Both the position numbers and the translations under genes were made by a program. From NCBI GenBank assembly GCA_018902385.1, contig JABSSW010000035.1:62001-126000 (forward strand): 64,000 nt of DNA, in the 5' to 3' direction. This document shows, in pieces, positions 25,190-36,596 of the stretch. The DNA is from Physcia stellaris. Its lineage: Eukaryota; Ascomycota; Lecanoromycetes; Caliciales; Physciaceae. The notes below the pieces were generated by a model that worked only from the letters and a program-made list of their open reading frames with translations, searched no databases and was not told the DNA's origin. Each line of letters begins with the position of its first letter. Positions within the stretch are counted from its first letter, which is position 1.

Positions 25190-26232
25190 ATGGCATCTAA
25201 CGCTCCTTCCGAGCTTGCAACGAAGACTGCGAAGAAAACCGCTAATAGACGTTCTCGCCGCACAGTGGCAGCAGGCACTATCCCACCATCCCTACCTCCA
25301 TCGGTAGAAGAAGCGTACCGCAAGAAATGTATCGAGCTCAAACGCCGAATGGCCGAAGTCGAGCAGAATAATGACAGTTTCCGTTTACGCAAGAACCGAC
25401 TACTACGAGGCATACGGAAGATGCGACTTGAAAGATCACTGCTTCTTCATGAGCTTGGCAAGCGCATGCGCAAGAACGGAGTAAACGGGTATTGGGATGA
25501 TCAAAGCGAAGGCAGCAGTGAGGGTCCACCAACCGTAAGCCTCCAGCTACCTTTCATCACTCCCCAAGTTATTGATACGGAGTGTTCTAGCCACACGATA
25601 AACCCCTCCGTTCAAAACGTAGCCACCGACGCCCCGCGGCCACGCCGCCACCCCTCGCCCAGCAACTCTCCGGACCCAACATCGATCACCACCAGCACCA
25701 CCATCCGAATTTCCAACCTGCGTACGTGCCCCACCGCGAATTCTCCTTCTCCATGGTCCCCACCCCTAACGGCGCCCCTCACATCGCCCCGGGTCATCCC
25801 CCGCAACCGCTCTTCTCGCTGAACGACCTCTACCCCACGCAAGAATCCCAGGTTCCCTTCGTGCTCAGCGCCCGCGACTATTTCATCCAGAAACAGTACC
25901 TCAACAACCAAGATCCATCCTTCGCAGGCCTAACCCGGGAGCAGCTCGTCGAAGTAGCGTTGCGCGCCTGGACCTCGATGCCGATCCGCGGGATCGAAGA
26001 CTGGGAGAATAGCTATCATATTGGGTTGGAGCGTTGGAGGGAGGATATGGATCATAGGGCACGGGAGACGGGAGAGGCGCCTATTGGGATTATGAGGAGC
26101 AAACGGCAAGAGGATGAGCGGGAAATGTATATGAGAGGCGGATATGAAGAAGAGATTCCGGAAGACGGCGGCGCAGATGGCGAGGAGACGAATGCTGCGA
26201 GCGGAGGAGGGTTCACTGCTGTTAATGGGTGA
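25190..26232 (+). CDS. NHP10/TFPT-like coiled-coil protein, probable INO80-complex subunit
   Basis: Two exons, 25190-25534 and 25591-26232, give 328 residues; the 56-bp GTAAGC..CTAG intron moves translation into a different frame. A basic N-terminus (KKTANRRSRRT) leads to a coiled coil at about residues 45-100 with the pattern EEAYRKKCIELKRRMAEVEQ and LLRGIRKMRLERSLLLHEL, as in NHP10 and human TFPT. The splice junction then reads PPTPHDKPLRSKRSHRR, a conserved basic patch. The second half is Pro/His-rich, then contains LTREQLVEVALRAWTSMP and an acidic tail. The link to the INO80 remodeller is from resemblance of the coiled coil and basic patch; another chromatin or nuclear role is possible. 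Confidence 0.5.
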
Positions 26233-26843
26233 AGGGCAGTCACTTGTCTTGGCTCTCCTGTTGGTGGCAAGGGAACTAATACTGGTTATTGGTTTCAATT
26301 TGGCTCATCATTGCATTTCTAGGCCGGCTTTCGTGTTGGCAACGGGCGAGAGAAGGATGTATCGTGGGCTTTGGCTCTGGCGATCGATCATATCACTTTG
26401 GCCTAATTTAGCATCTTTAGATAGAGAGCTGTGCTCTCCTTTGCTTGGCTTACCAGCCTTACTATTTAGATGATCAATCGTATGCATGTCCTGGCTTTGA
26501 TGGATTCCGGGTTTTGTTCTCAGTGGGCTAGATTTTGCTAATCACCAGAACGAGAAAATGATGGGGTCACGAACGTCGGATTTTGTACAGACCCCTCTCC
26601 TTGGAGCTCTATGTAAGGATATCATTTCTAAGTACATCTAACACTGTTCGGCGTTGCCACTCCCTCTCGAGTGCTCAGAAAGCCCAACATCTTGCTTGTG
26701 GGAGGGGAATCAATGGCCTTTGCGGCCACTCTAACCCATGATGACTCAAAGTCCTAAATGTCAGCCAACACCAATGAACGCCCTTGCTCAAGCGCTGGAA
26801 AGAGGATAAAAGCGGCCCAAATACTGCTTGTCCAGATGACTGA
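26233..26843. other. Convergent 3' intergenic region
   Basis: 611 bp between two converging genes. No coding potential beyond short frames; it should hold both transcript ends. Confidence 0.45.
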
Positions 26844-28548
26844 TTAGTCGCCGCCAGCATATAGATCAACCACGATATTGATGGCGGCGACAAGGATTTC
26901 CGTGGCGATAAGGACAATGACTGTAACGAAGAATTGTTAGAAAAGCACCGCAACACCTTCAAAGGATGGCCTATCTACGAGACGAGAACTCACCGATCCA
27001 CTCCAGATACTCCCCATGTCTCGTCCCCACCTGGTCCTTCAGCACCGCCAACAAATCCGCAATGACATCCAGCCTCTCGGTCAAGAGTCCAACGCGCTGA
27101 TCCATCTCGAGATAACTTCTCACGGCCCCATACACGGGCTCTAATTGCGGCTCTGCCCACATCAACTCCGGACTATCCAGCACCGAACCTTGCAGATGGA
27201 TGTTTATCCTCAGGATGAAAAGCTGCCCAATCTGCATCGTGATCTCCCGCCTGGTCAGCGCGATTGAGCCCGTCTGCGCCAGCTGCGCGGGTAAGGGGTG
27301 CGTGAGCGCGATCGTGGTGGACAGGAGATCCTCGAAAAGGGAGGTTTTGACGCTTTGGGCAAGGGCGTGCGATATCGCGAGCTTGGTCATGTAATTTTTC
27401 TTCTCTCGCAATGATATGAAGTCATTGTAGATCCGCGCTTGGTATTCACGGGTGTAGTAGAAGTTGAAGTTTTCTGTTTGCACGTCGTCTTCGGCGAGCT
27501 TCTCGGTCTCGAATTTGGTAATGTCTTTCAAAAAGCGTTGTTCCTCGATAAGAGTCATACCCCAGATGACGACGGTACCATACTCGAAAAGGAAAACTTC
27601 CGGTGTGTGGACTTGGGTGTCGAAGTCGAGCGCGTCGGGATGTGATGTGTGCGGCGAGGTAAGGGAAGACATGGTGTGGTTTGGTATTGAGCTTTCACCG
27701 TTCTCAAGCCCAGTCTCCAGGGTGATGTCACCTGCTTCGGTATGTAAATCGATGAGATCCTCCCGGGTTTGTTGTCTATTTGCCTCGACTTCTACAGCGC
27801 TATCTGAAAATCTTCGCTCTGAATTCGGGCGGAGGCTTTCGATATCTGCAGGCGCATCGATCACGGCTGAATCGACCTCATTCGACATTGCGCTCCTTTT
27901 CGGGCGATCATAGTTGTAAGGAGTATATATACATTCGTCAAACTGCTTCGGATTTGCCCCTCGAGTCCGCACCCTGCCCTTCAGGAACCTCATTAATCCT
28001 TCTAGTCGGTAGGAACTTGCTGTGCAATACGCTGTGACTCTTGGCAATCTGTCTCTGTCCGCTTTCCCCAACCTTGCGGCATCCCGACGTGCTGTCGGAT
28101 CTTTTATCCGAGTGAATTGGGAATACACGTCTCTTCCGCTTTCCTCATCTGGACCATCATCTCCAGGATCCGGATTTGGCAAAAGCTTCAATTTCTGCGC
28201 ATTCTTTGTTGTCCGCTGAGGGCCAATCTTTGGGCCCGGCGCAAAGGTCGGTGTTGTCGGGGCTCCATGACTATTTCTTCTTCGAAGCTTGCTGTTTAGG
28301 TTAGAAAGCATAGGCTGGCCATTGGATCCATACTGAGAACTCGATGAGGGCAATGAAGGAGCTGAGCGGAGAGGTGAAGTTGTTGCAGCTCCAGTTTCAG
28401 GGTGCTTGATTGTCGCTTGAGGGTTGAATGTAACGGTTCTTTGGGGTCGAGGAGGTTGGCTTAGAATTGGGGTGGGCGGTGGAAGAAGTGGGCTTGACTC
28501 GGCTGTGGAGGCCATTGCGGCAGATGAGGTTAAAGTTACCTCAGCCAC
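26844..28548 (-). CDS. Rmd1/YagE-family (DUF155) protein
   Basis: Exons 28548-26994 and 26920-26844 joined across a 73-bp intron give 543 residues. The small second exon supplies the C-terminal membrane segment, reading VIVLIATEILVAAINIVVDL, which is lost if only the long frame is taken. The first 150 residues are disordered and Pro/Ser-rich. The DUF155 core starts at RLPRVTAYCTASSYRLEGLM and includes EVFLFEYGTVVIWGMTLIEE and the helical C-terminal half ending in QVGTRHGEYLEWI. Yeast Rmd1/Rmd8 are needed for sporulation-related divisions, and the human relative RMND1 acts in mitochondrial translation. This copy has no clear presequence and most resembles the cytosolic/vacuolar fungal branch. 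Confidence 0.85.
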
Positions 28549-28791
28549 GGATGTGTTCGTACTTTGAAAATGCGATCATAATCATTGGATAGCTATCAAG
28601 AGATCTCGGTGGAGATATGTGGGTGGGTGCAAATGTGCAGCGCCCATATGTCATGCGGCAGCGGTGCCAAGCCTCATGCCAAGGCTATGCTTCCTATCAC
28701 TGTGTGATGTTCTTCACGCATCAAGAAGACGAATTTGGTATCAATAATCGAGTATTCATACTTCCATTCTTGGATTTGACTGAAGCTTCTC

Positions 28792-30193
28792 CTACACCCT
28801 TCGTACAAAGCCTCCGCCTGTTTTCCGCCGCTCTATGCCGCCCTTAGAGCCCCGCTGACCTGTAAGCCATGCCTCCCTCAACATCTTGCTCTCTTTCGAA
28901 ACCTTTGGGGGCATATTTCCTGGGCCAGAGTCAAGAACGCGAATAGTGACAGGTCCACGCCGAATGTCTTTCGGAGGCTTGGCATTCACATTAAGCAACT
29001 GGCGCTTCTTCGCAGTGTGGTTACCAATATTTATCAATTCAGGAGGAGGCGATAGAGGTCGTGCTGTAGGCTCGGCGTTGAGGATCTCGTCTGGAAGGAG
29101 CACGGGAAGCTGGGGCTTTCTCGGAGCTTTAAATCTGGTTTCATTGTCTGCATAAGAATCGTTGTTACTGCCAACTAACGTGCTTGGAGATATTGGACTG
29201 TCAGTCTCTGGTGTCAAGCCTAGCGACTTGCGCTTTGCAGGCCTGGCTGACTTGGCTTGCAATTTAAGCCTCGCATCACGATCTCTGCGTTTCTGCTTAT
29301 CTTTAGTTCTTTGTCTATTACATGTTAGTAGAAAATAGGAGGAAATTCAAGTTGAAAAAGCAAACATACAGTTCAGCGATCCTGGCTACTTCGTTTGCCG
29401 CTGATCTCGCTTGATCGAAACTCTTTGAGGCCGTCAAGGTTTCTGGCGCTTCGTCCTCGGACTCAGTGTCTATTTGAACTTTGGTAGAAAGTCCAATTGC
29501 ATTATCAGAAGTAAGAGGTTGCTCGTCTTGTAAGCCTTCACTGCCGTATCTCTTGTGCGTTGCGCTTGCTATGGCCGGCGACGACTGCTTGTTGTCCAAT
29601 GTTCTAGGAGCTTTAAAAGGTATACGTGGTGAAAAGGATCCTTCTGAAATCTCACGCTTGACCGGCCACCTGTGGGGCTCCTTTGTAGTGTGCCTGGTCG
29701 CTTCTTGTTCGCTAGGTTGGCCAGGACCTTTTCCTCCATCACTGTACCCCATAGACTCCGGCTGTAACAGCTTGTGCTTAATCGGATTGAATATGCGAAC
29801 TTCTATCCCATCTCTAGGTATACTAGTAATGTTGGTCGAGGGTGCCACAACCGGTATTGGCAGTCTTTCTTGTCCCTTTATCCGGGAAATTGTGTTTTCC
29901 TTCGTAGTTTGCTTGCGCCTTTTTGAGACTCTACTTCCATCCGGATCAGCATGAGGATCGGGCCAAGATGTTTTCCTTGCGCTCTTTGGTTTCGATATTC
30001 CCTTCGGTGGAGACTTTTCAAGCTCAGCAACGAGTCCAGGTTCTTGCTCTCGAGTGGCAACCATCCTTCGATTTGCTGCAGCTTCAAGCTCAGATAAAAT
30101 CTGGTTCTCAACTTCGAGATCTTCCGACTTAGTCGTGATGGACTTGGGCCGGGCAAAGAGAGCTTGAAGAGTTGACCAAAGGCTTGAAAACAT
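28792..30193 (-). CDS. utp16: U3 snoRNP-associated protein Utp16-like
   Basis: Exons 30193-29370 and 29314-28792, joined by a 55-bp intron with a perfect TACTAAC branch point, give 448 residues. Most of the protein is disordered and basic. The conserved block crosses the splice: an acidic DTESEDEAPETLTASKSFDQ, then ARSAANEVARIAELQRTKDK and a Lys/Arg-rich helix, as in the Pfam U3_snoRNA_assoc family. A second short block reads LPVLLPDEILNAEP. Utp16 is part of the small-subunit processome that matures 18S rRNA in the nucleolus. The tail ends with basic GGGFVRRV. Confidence 0.75.
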
Positions 30194-30380
30194 CGAATTA
30201 AGTATCTCAAGAATGTGGGGAATGACCTAAGACGCTTGGGCCAAAAAGAGTAGAAGTGCCGCTCAAGCGGAATGGTTCCGCATAGATCTGTTTTTTCGAA
30301 CGCGGAGAAAGCGTCCGATAGATACTACTACCACTCGTACCATCGATATATGGAACGTCTTTTTGGCCCGTCAGATCGCC

Positions 30381-31751
30381 ATGAATATCGCGACTTTACG
30401 GCAGACTTTCTTAAAAGGTAGTCTCCGACCCTATAGTCGCAATTTCACAGCCAGTTCCACAGCTTCGCTACCAGCCCCTCTCCCACGAGCTTTCAGGAGA
30501 AAACGAAGACACGCCCCTGCCCAACCCTCAGCTACATCACAGTCGGGATGGCCCACAGTTTCACTTGCAGAAGCTGCGCAGTCAGGCTTTCTCAAGGTGG
30601 ATGTTGCGACTGCCACGCAAATTCTCGATACGTTTGATCAACGGGGTATTTTATCGGCCGACCAATTGTGCAGAAGTCAGTAGACTCGTGGGTCAATGTT
30701 CAATTTAGTGTAATTGGCTCACCGAAGAAGGTCATAAGGTGAAGCCTAATGTTCTGACGGTTCTGGCAAAAATTCTGTCACGCAGCGAGCGCAAAAAAAC
30801 AGCACAAGATCTTCTAATCGCTAGTGCTCGGCTTGGCGACGACGACGCGATCCTGCTTGTGATCAAACAAGCTCTCAAACTTGGGGAGCTCAGTAGCCCA
30901 AAGATCGCGTTGGTGTATCAACAGCACTTTCGGCCAATGGTACAGAGAAGGCATCCTGCAGCCTTATACCTGGAAGGCAAGAAAAGCGAACGTGAAGAGC
31001 GTTTCGGACGTGCTCTTGCGCTTTACGAGGGAATAGTAGCAGCAAATCAAGAGGCGTTCGATGACATAGGCGATATCAGTTTCGCTGATATATGGAAAGC
31101 GATTGGTAAAATGAGAGCTAAAAAGGAGATAGAAAGGGTGCTGAAGCAGCCATTAGAACAGCAGCACTCCAGTATGATGACTCCGCCGCACTTTTCCAAT
31201 TAGCCAAAAGTTTTATCGACCCATCATCGACAAAGTACGAGTCATTCATGCTTAAAGCAGCAGCGTCAGGGGAACCCAAGGCCGCTCACGAACTTGGAGT
31301 GTTGTATTTTAGACAGTCGCAGAGCATGATCTCAATGATTAATCGGGATGACTCAAACAAGCCTAACGGGAGCAATTTCGATAACGGAAGCCAAGACCAG
31401 GAGCAGGCGAGTCATTCTATAGTTAATTCGGCAGCCGCGACATGGAGACGGAAAGAGGCTCGAGAGTGGTTTAATATTGGGGCGGAATCGGGCTTGATTG
31501 GTAGCCAAGTATATCTTGCACTACTATTACGAGAAATTGGGAAGCTTGAAGACGGCCTTCAATGGCTCACATTGGCTGCAAATCCAGAAGATGTTCAATT
31601 GAAACAACTGGGAGGTTGGACTCCGGTCATCTCCTACTTTGCCAGTCGCTGGCATGACTCCAGTCCTGACCTGAAGGATATCGATATTGACAGTATTCGG
31701 AAGGGTCGATATGAAGAACCAGAAAGTCATCGAAACTCAATCGGTGGCTGA
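30381..31751 (+). CDS. Sel1/TPR-like repeat protein, probably mitochondrial; apparent single-base frame break
   Basis: The first ATG gives MNIATLRQTFLKGSLRPYSR, an Arg/Ser-rich presequence typical of mitochondrial import. Exon 1 ends near 30675 and exon 2 begins near 30731 (best phase-compatible GT-AG pair, 55 bp, uncertain). Helical repeats follow: FGRALALYEGIVAANQEAF and, further on, AAASGEPKAAHELGVLYF and AREWFNIGAESGLIGSQVYL, which are Sel1-type. Between them the frame breaks at about 31120-31128. Upstream it reads ADIWKAIGKMRAKK; downstream the next frame reads GAEAAIRTAALQYDD, an obvious continuation. One missing base accounts for it. Function is unknown; Sel1 repeats mediate protein assembly. 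Confidence 0.65.
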
Positions 31752-31794
31752 ACCTGGCTTTGACCTTTCCAGACTACTGATTGTTAAGAGAGGA

Positions 31795-33521
31795 TCACAC
31801 CACATCCACCGCTGGACTGCGCCGCCTGACTAGAGCCGGCAAGCCACCTTCCATTGGCAGGGTAAGACTATTTTGGCTTCTTCTCTCTGCTGTCGCTCCG
31901 CAATTGCCTGGTGACTCGCCATTTGGGTCTGAAAATTCATACTCCCACAGTAAACTTCCAATAACGTACACCGCCAGCAGCTCTGCCATTCTTCTCCCTA
32001 GACATGCCCTTGGGCCGCCGTTGAACACTGGAAACTCAAATGCTGACTTAGTGATCAGCTGCTCAGAGCTTTCATCCAGCCACCTTGCAGGACGAAATAA
32101 ATCGGCATCATCACCCCAAATCTGTTTAGATCTACCCATTGCCCAAGGAGCCCACATTACAACTGCTCCTTTAGGCAACGCTGTTCCATCCGGAAAGACG
32201 GTCTCCGCTGTACATTCTTTGAGTTCGACAGGTACCGGAGGATACAATCGCAGGGATTCATTGAAGACAGCCGCGCTAAACGGTAAAGACGCGGGTTGAA
32301 CCGCAGAAAAAGAAAGGTCAGGCCTGTTGTCCGCAGCATGACATTTTGTATGAAGCTCGGCAATGACTGTTCGGACAGCCGCGGGATTACGGATAAGACT
32401 ATAGAAAGCCCAAGTCAATGACTGAGCGGTCGTATCTCGTCCCGCAGAAAGATAATTCATCGCCGCATCAGCGACGACATCATGATCAGAGATGTTGTCA
32501 AGTAAGGCATCAATAAGATTGGTTTGTAGCATATTTTGTCCGTCTATCGTCGCCTGCTCTCTGTGTTTCTGATTATTAAGTCTTCTCTGCACGGCAGTAG
32601 AAACGATCGACCTTCCGAAACATTTTACTTCTTGTACGGCTTTTCGTAGGTCTTTGCCCAGGAATAATTCCTTGGCCTTCCAAAATGGATTCTGGAAACG
32701 GTCTCCAATGGCCCCGGACGCGAAGTCGAAGGCTTTCGAGAAGGGCATTGATCCGTTCAAGTCAAGCTTCAATGCCAGATTTCGCGATCAGCTTGTCGCA
32801 GGCCTATCAAGGAAGTGAGACTGGGCCCACTTACGTCGTAGGCCACTTTCCCCATCACACGGGTGGTGAACTCGGAGAAGATCTCCTGCAAGTCAACCTG
32901 CGCTGATGTTTGTGCGGCTACATCGAGCGCCTTCTTGGTGTTTTCAATGAAGACTGGGAGGACATCATCCACGAGTGCCTTCAACTGGGCATTGCTAAAG
33001 AAACGAAGCCCTGCCTTCCGTTGGATTTTCCAGAGTTCCCCATCGGCATTTATGATACCATGGCCTATAGAAGGGGTCATCAAAGGTTCGGCTAGGATAT
33101 CTTGCCAATGAGGCGGCAAGTGCATTTACCGAAAAGATCCCAAGATCTTAGCTTGAAGAAGTCCCCTTTGATAAAGATTTCGGTATTCCTCAGAACGTGT
33201 TCGACGTTGGCGGGATCGTTGATGACAATCCCAGGAGGCAGCGAAGGTACTGATATCTCAAACGTACTGAAGCCAACTTTACGCTCGCATTCGGAGAACC
33301 AATCCAGCAATTTGTGTCTCGGCTGCAAGAACCAGATACCATTGCCAGCTAGAGGCAAAGTTCCAGGAGGGCGACTGGAGAGCTGTTAGGCACCATGCCT
33401 GAAAGCAGAAATCGAAGTGTACGAACGGTAGCTTCTGGCCATTCCGTCTGATCTTGGACCGTTGACCCTGGAGGAACCATAGACTCACGACTATGGTCAC
33501 TACAAAGACGATCAAATACAT
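31795..33521 (-). CDS. Cytochrome P450 monooxygenase
   Basis: Four exons, 33521-33427, 33374-33130, 33064-32835 and 32766-31795, give 513 residues. The N-terminal hydrophobic anchor MYLIVFVVTIVVSLWFLQG places it in the ER membrane. After a basic stretch comes the Pro-rich hinge RPPGTLPLAGNG. Motifs are AGRDTTAQ in the I helix (about residue 298), ESLRLYPPVP with the ExxR pair (about 359), FRPARW, and the heme loop FNGGPRACLGRR with the cysteine ligand (about 445). It resembles fungal CYP52/CYP539-type fatty-acid and alkyl-chain hydroxylases. It is divergent from the type III polyketide synthase gene across 365 bp, so it is a good candidate to oxidise the alkyl chain or ring of that enzyme's product. 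Confidence 0.9.
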
Positions 33522-33886
33522 GGACTTCGGCCAGTCGACGATGTCGACTTCCCAGAACTTGTTTGGTTTATAATGATCGAGTTGGGGAGGGGAGTGCTCG
33601 TAGTGAGCGGTGGGGTTAGGGTCTTGAAGTGGGGTGCCTGGATCGGAGTCGGTTCCTTTATCTCATCGACTTTTCAATCATGGTCCGATTCATGCACCCC
33701 CCCTCCAATCATTCACCCGTGCCTTATGCAGGACTAATCTCGACGATGTCACTGTCTCTGCCGCCACGCTAGCCATGGATTTTTGTTGACCTGCCTGTTG
33801 AGCCTGTGCGTTTTCACTCCGACCAACATCTTCCTCAGTCATAGTCATCGCTATCGCAATCCAGGAGGGCGCCACACCCACCAGTA
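33522..33886. promoter_or_regulatory. Shared divergent promoter of P450 and type III PKS genes
   Basis: 365 bp between the two start codons. A C-rich run (cccccccctcc-like) lies at about 33697-33707. The short spacing and matching metabolic roles suggest co-regulation, which is inference. Confidence 0.5.
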
Positions 33887-35280
33887 ATGTCGCCTTCTGC
33901 AATCACCAATGGCTATGGGAACGGTAATACAAATGGTCACCACGATGGAGTTTCCAATGGCCACCAAGCCGAGGCCCTAAATCTCTCTATTGTAGGTATC
34001 GGCGTCGAGTATCCACCTTACAGAGTCGGACCTGAAGCTCTCCAAACCCTCGCCGACCGTTACTATCCAAAGTCACCAGCGTATGTGAGACTTTCCAGTA
34101 CGACCTCTTTTTCTTTGTCTTCCGCCCACATACTTCACCTACTTTCACTGTTAGTTCTAGCTAAACTCTTTGTAGACTCACAAAAGTCCTCTCTGTGAAT
34201 CGATTTACTGGTATCGAAACACGGGCCGCTATAGGCGAGGTCGACCATCCTCTTGTAAACCAGCCAAATGCTCCCAGTATCACAGAGCTCAACGCCTATT
34301 TCCGGGACGAAGGTGTGCGGCTTTCCGTCAATGCATGCAGAAAGGCTATTACCGAGTGGGGAGGAAGCGTCGACGACATCACCCATGTGGTATCGACCAC
34401 GTGTACCAACTCCGCTAATCCAGGGTTTGATCATTATGTTGTGAAGCAGCTAGGCATGAAAAGTAGCGTTGAGAAGATTTTACTGCATGGCATTGGGTGC
34501 TCGGGCGGTCTGGCAGCTATTCGGACGGCGGCAAACCTTGCCTTAGGTATGTCTTTCCGCAAAAAGCCTGCAAGGATACTCGTCCTGGCCTGCGAGATCT
34601 CCACTCTTCTTGTAAGGTCCGAATTAGATTCGATAGACAAGGAACAAGCTGTTCGCATAGGAGCTTGTCTGTTTAGTGATTGCGCTTCAGCATCGATCGT
34701 CAGCAACGGTTCATTCGGTGAGGAGCAAGCTGTCGAGCCAGTATACAATATTCTGGGGTGGAGGCATGAGATTCTCAATGACACTGAGAAAGATCTTGGC
34801 TTTGACGTAGATCCGTTAGGTTAGTATCCATATGTCCGGAATAAAAGACCGCCCAGCTAACCTTTTCCAGGGTGGAAAGTTGTGCTGTCGCCCCGGGTCC
34901 CACAAGTCGCCGCTGCCGCAGTCTCACCCGCCTTCCAAAGCCTCATGGAATCTCTGCCTGAACTGGAGGATCATGGCAAGATACCTTCACCTGCAGAATT
35001 TGATTGGGCACTGCATCCGGGAGGCTCTACGATCCTTACTGGAGTTGAAACGGCAATGAAATTAACTCCTGAGCACTTGCGGGCTAGCTACGAGATCTAC
35101 ATGAATTACGGCAACAGCTCTTCTGCGACAATCATGAGCGTAATGAATAAGCTACGAGAGATGGGTGAAGGCAAAGAGAACGTGATTGCCTGTGCTTTTG
35201 GTCCCGGTATTGCGGTGGAGATGATGGCGCTCAGGAGACCGAGAAAGTTAGATGGTTTATCAATGGAAGACGTCGACTGA
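33887..35280 (+). CDS. Type III polyketide synthase (chalcone synthase-like)
   Basis: Three exons, 33887-34080, 34176-34819 and 34871-35280, give 415 residues. A Gly/Asn-rich leader of about 30 residues precedes the thiolase fold. The catalytic triad is complete: Cys in LHGIGCSGGLAAI (about residue 172), His in DWALHPGGS (about 327) and Asn in YMNYGNSSSAT (about 359). The C-terminal motif AFGPGIAVEMM, the fungal form of the GFGPG loop, is present. Fungal members such as Neurospora ORAS condense long-chain acyl-CoA starters with malonyl-CoA to alkyl-resorcinols, resorcylic acids or pyrones; product class here is inferred. Neighbours are a divergent P450 and a convergent methyltransferase-like gene. 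The first intron (95 bp) is longer than most in the window. Confidence 0.93.
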
Positions 35281-35592
35281 CATGGAGATAAGTTTCTGTT
35301 GGAGTGCCTGCTCGGACCTGTACTTTCGAATTCGATCAAGCATGGATTCCAATAGTATTTGAGCGACATTGCATAAAAGGCGTACACATCCGATTTCTCA
35401 TAGCTGGCGAAGCTGGGCGGGATCTCTGAGCGCAAAGACTAGACGCCTACTCGACATAGACTAGACATTAGCATAAGACAAGCTGAACAATATATTATTA
35501 TCTAATCGTTATTTAGGTCTGCTGGACCATTAGTTCGATATGTAGGATCAATCTACCGAGGCTGCCACCTTGTGATAATTCCTATGTGCATC
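35281..35592. other. Convergent 3' intergenic region
   Basis: 312 bp between converging stop codons; no coding potential seen. Confidence 0.4.
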
Positions 35593-36596
35593 TCAGTCGT
35601 CCTTGATACCTACGAAATAAGTCATCCTCCCACTGGGCCAAGTATGCATTGTACTTCCCGTTTCAAACCTCCATCCTTCTTTCCCCTGCAATCCCTCCAT
35701 CAATTTCATGATCTCGTCGCCATCTCTCATCCGCACGCAGCTCATCAGACCATCAAATACCACCACAAAAGGTACCACAGGGATTACATAGGTCCAGAAT
35801 AGATGAGTCCAATCTCCCCAGAACCAATACCAGCTTCCAGCCCACAACGAAGGGAACAGCACCAAAGCCGTAAACAAACCCTCAAATGAGCGATCTTGAA
35901 GCTCAAATATACCAAAACCGGATGAAGTCTCCAGCGTATTCTGAAGTATACGCCGAGCGGATGGGTCATCGAAATGGTGGAAGGCGAGAGAGAACAGCCT
36001 GAACACCTTCTTCTGCTGTCTTGTCTCGTCTCCCGTAGCTAACGCCAAGATGTTCCTTGGGGCATCACCTGCGTCGACAGAAGACCGTATGTATTTCAAA
36101 TGGTTACTCTTCTTCGCCGCGCTCTCCCAGGCTTCGAGATGAGGGTGGATGTCTGTGAGGACGAAGTCGACGCCTGCTTCTCGATCCTCTTTACCTGCGC
36201 CATTAAGCCTTACAAGCTCTATGTCGTCCGTCGTCTTCTTATCTCGGCTCCAGGCGGCGTTGCCACGGAGTCTGTAATTGATGTTGCGCTCGACGAAGGG
36301 AGTAGGACCACCGCCACCGGAGCAAAAGTCGACGAAGGTGTAGGATTGGAGGGAGGAGCCGAGAAGCGAGCGAAGTCTTGTCGCGAGGAGCGATGCGCAC
36401 GAGCTTCCTTGAATGATTGGGACTTTGAGCGTCCATAGTATTGTGAGGGCTGCCTGGACTCTTTCCCGGAGGAAAGATGGGAACCTGTTGGGATAAGAGG
36501 GTCAGTCAAGTACGTGAGCAAGGGCTGCGAGACAGGTCGTTACCAGGACTGATCATCGATTTCAAACCAGTGACGGCGGTCTATAGGGAGGCGCAT
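35593..36596 (-). CDS. Membrane-anchored SAM-methyltransferase-like protein
   Basis: Exons 36596-36544 and 36484-35593, with a 59-bp intron carrying a CTGAC branch point, give 314 residues. The short first exon reads MRLPIDRRHWFEIDDQSW and continues FPSFLRERVQAALTILW. The SAM-binding loop is FVDFCSGGGGPTPF (about residue 75), followed by FVLTDIHPHLEAW, the usual acidic strand. After FHHFDD and ILQNTLETSSGFGIFELQDR comes a hydrophobic hairpin of about 45 residues (SLWAGSWYWFWGDW, then a segment around VVPFVVVFDG). The C-terminus is a substrate-type strand ending WPSGRMTYFVGIKD. This matches a conserved but uncharacterised ascomycete family. Its position beside the PKS and P450 makes a tailoring role possible, but it could equally be an independent housekeeping gene. 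Confidence 0.72.

Noticed and set aside
25535-25822. Continuation of the first NHP10-like frame past 25534
   Set aside because: The added residues are low-complexity; splicing at 25534/25591 gives a conserved basic patch and a long open second exon.
31107-31137. Possible 31-bp intron explaining the Sel1 frame break
   Set aside because: It is far below the 48-bp minimum seen elsewhere and the joined phase leads straight to a stop.
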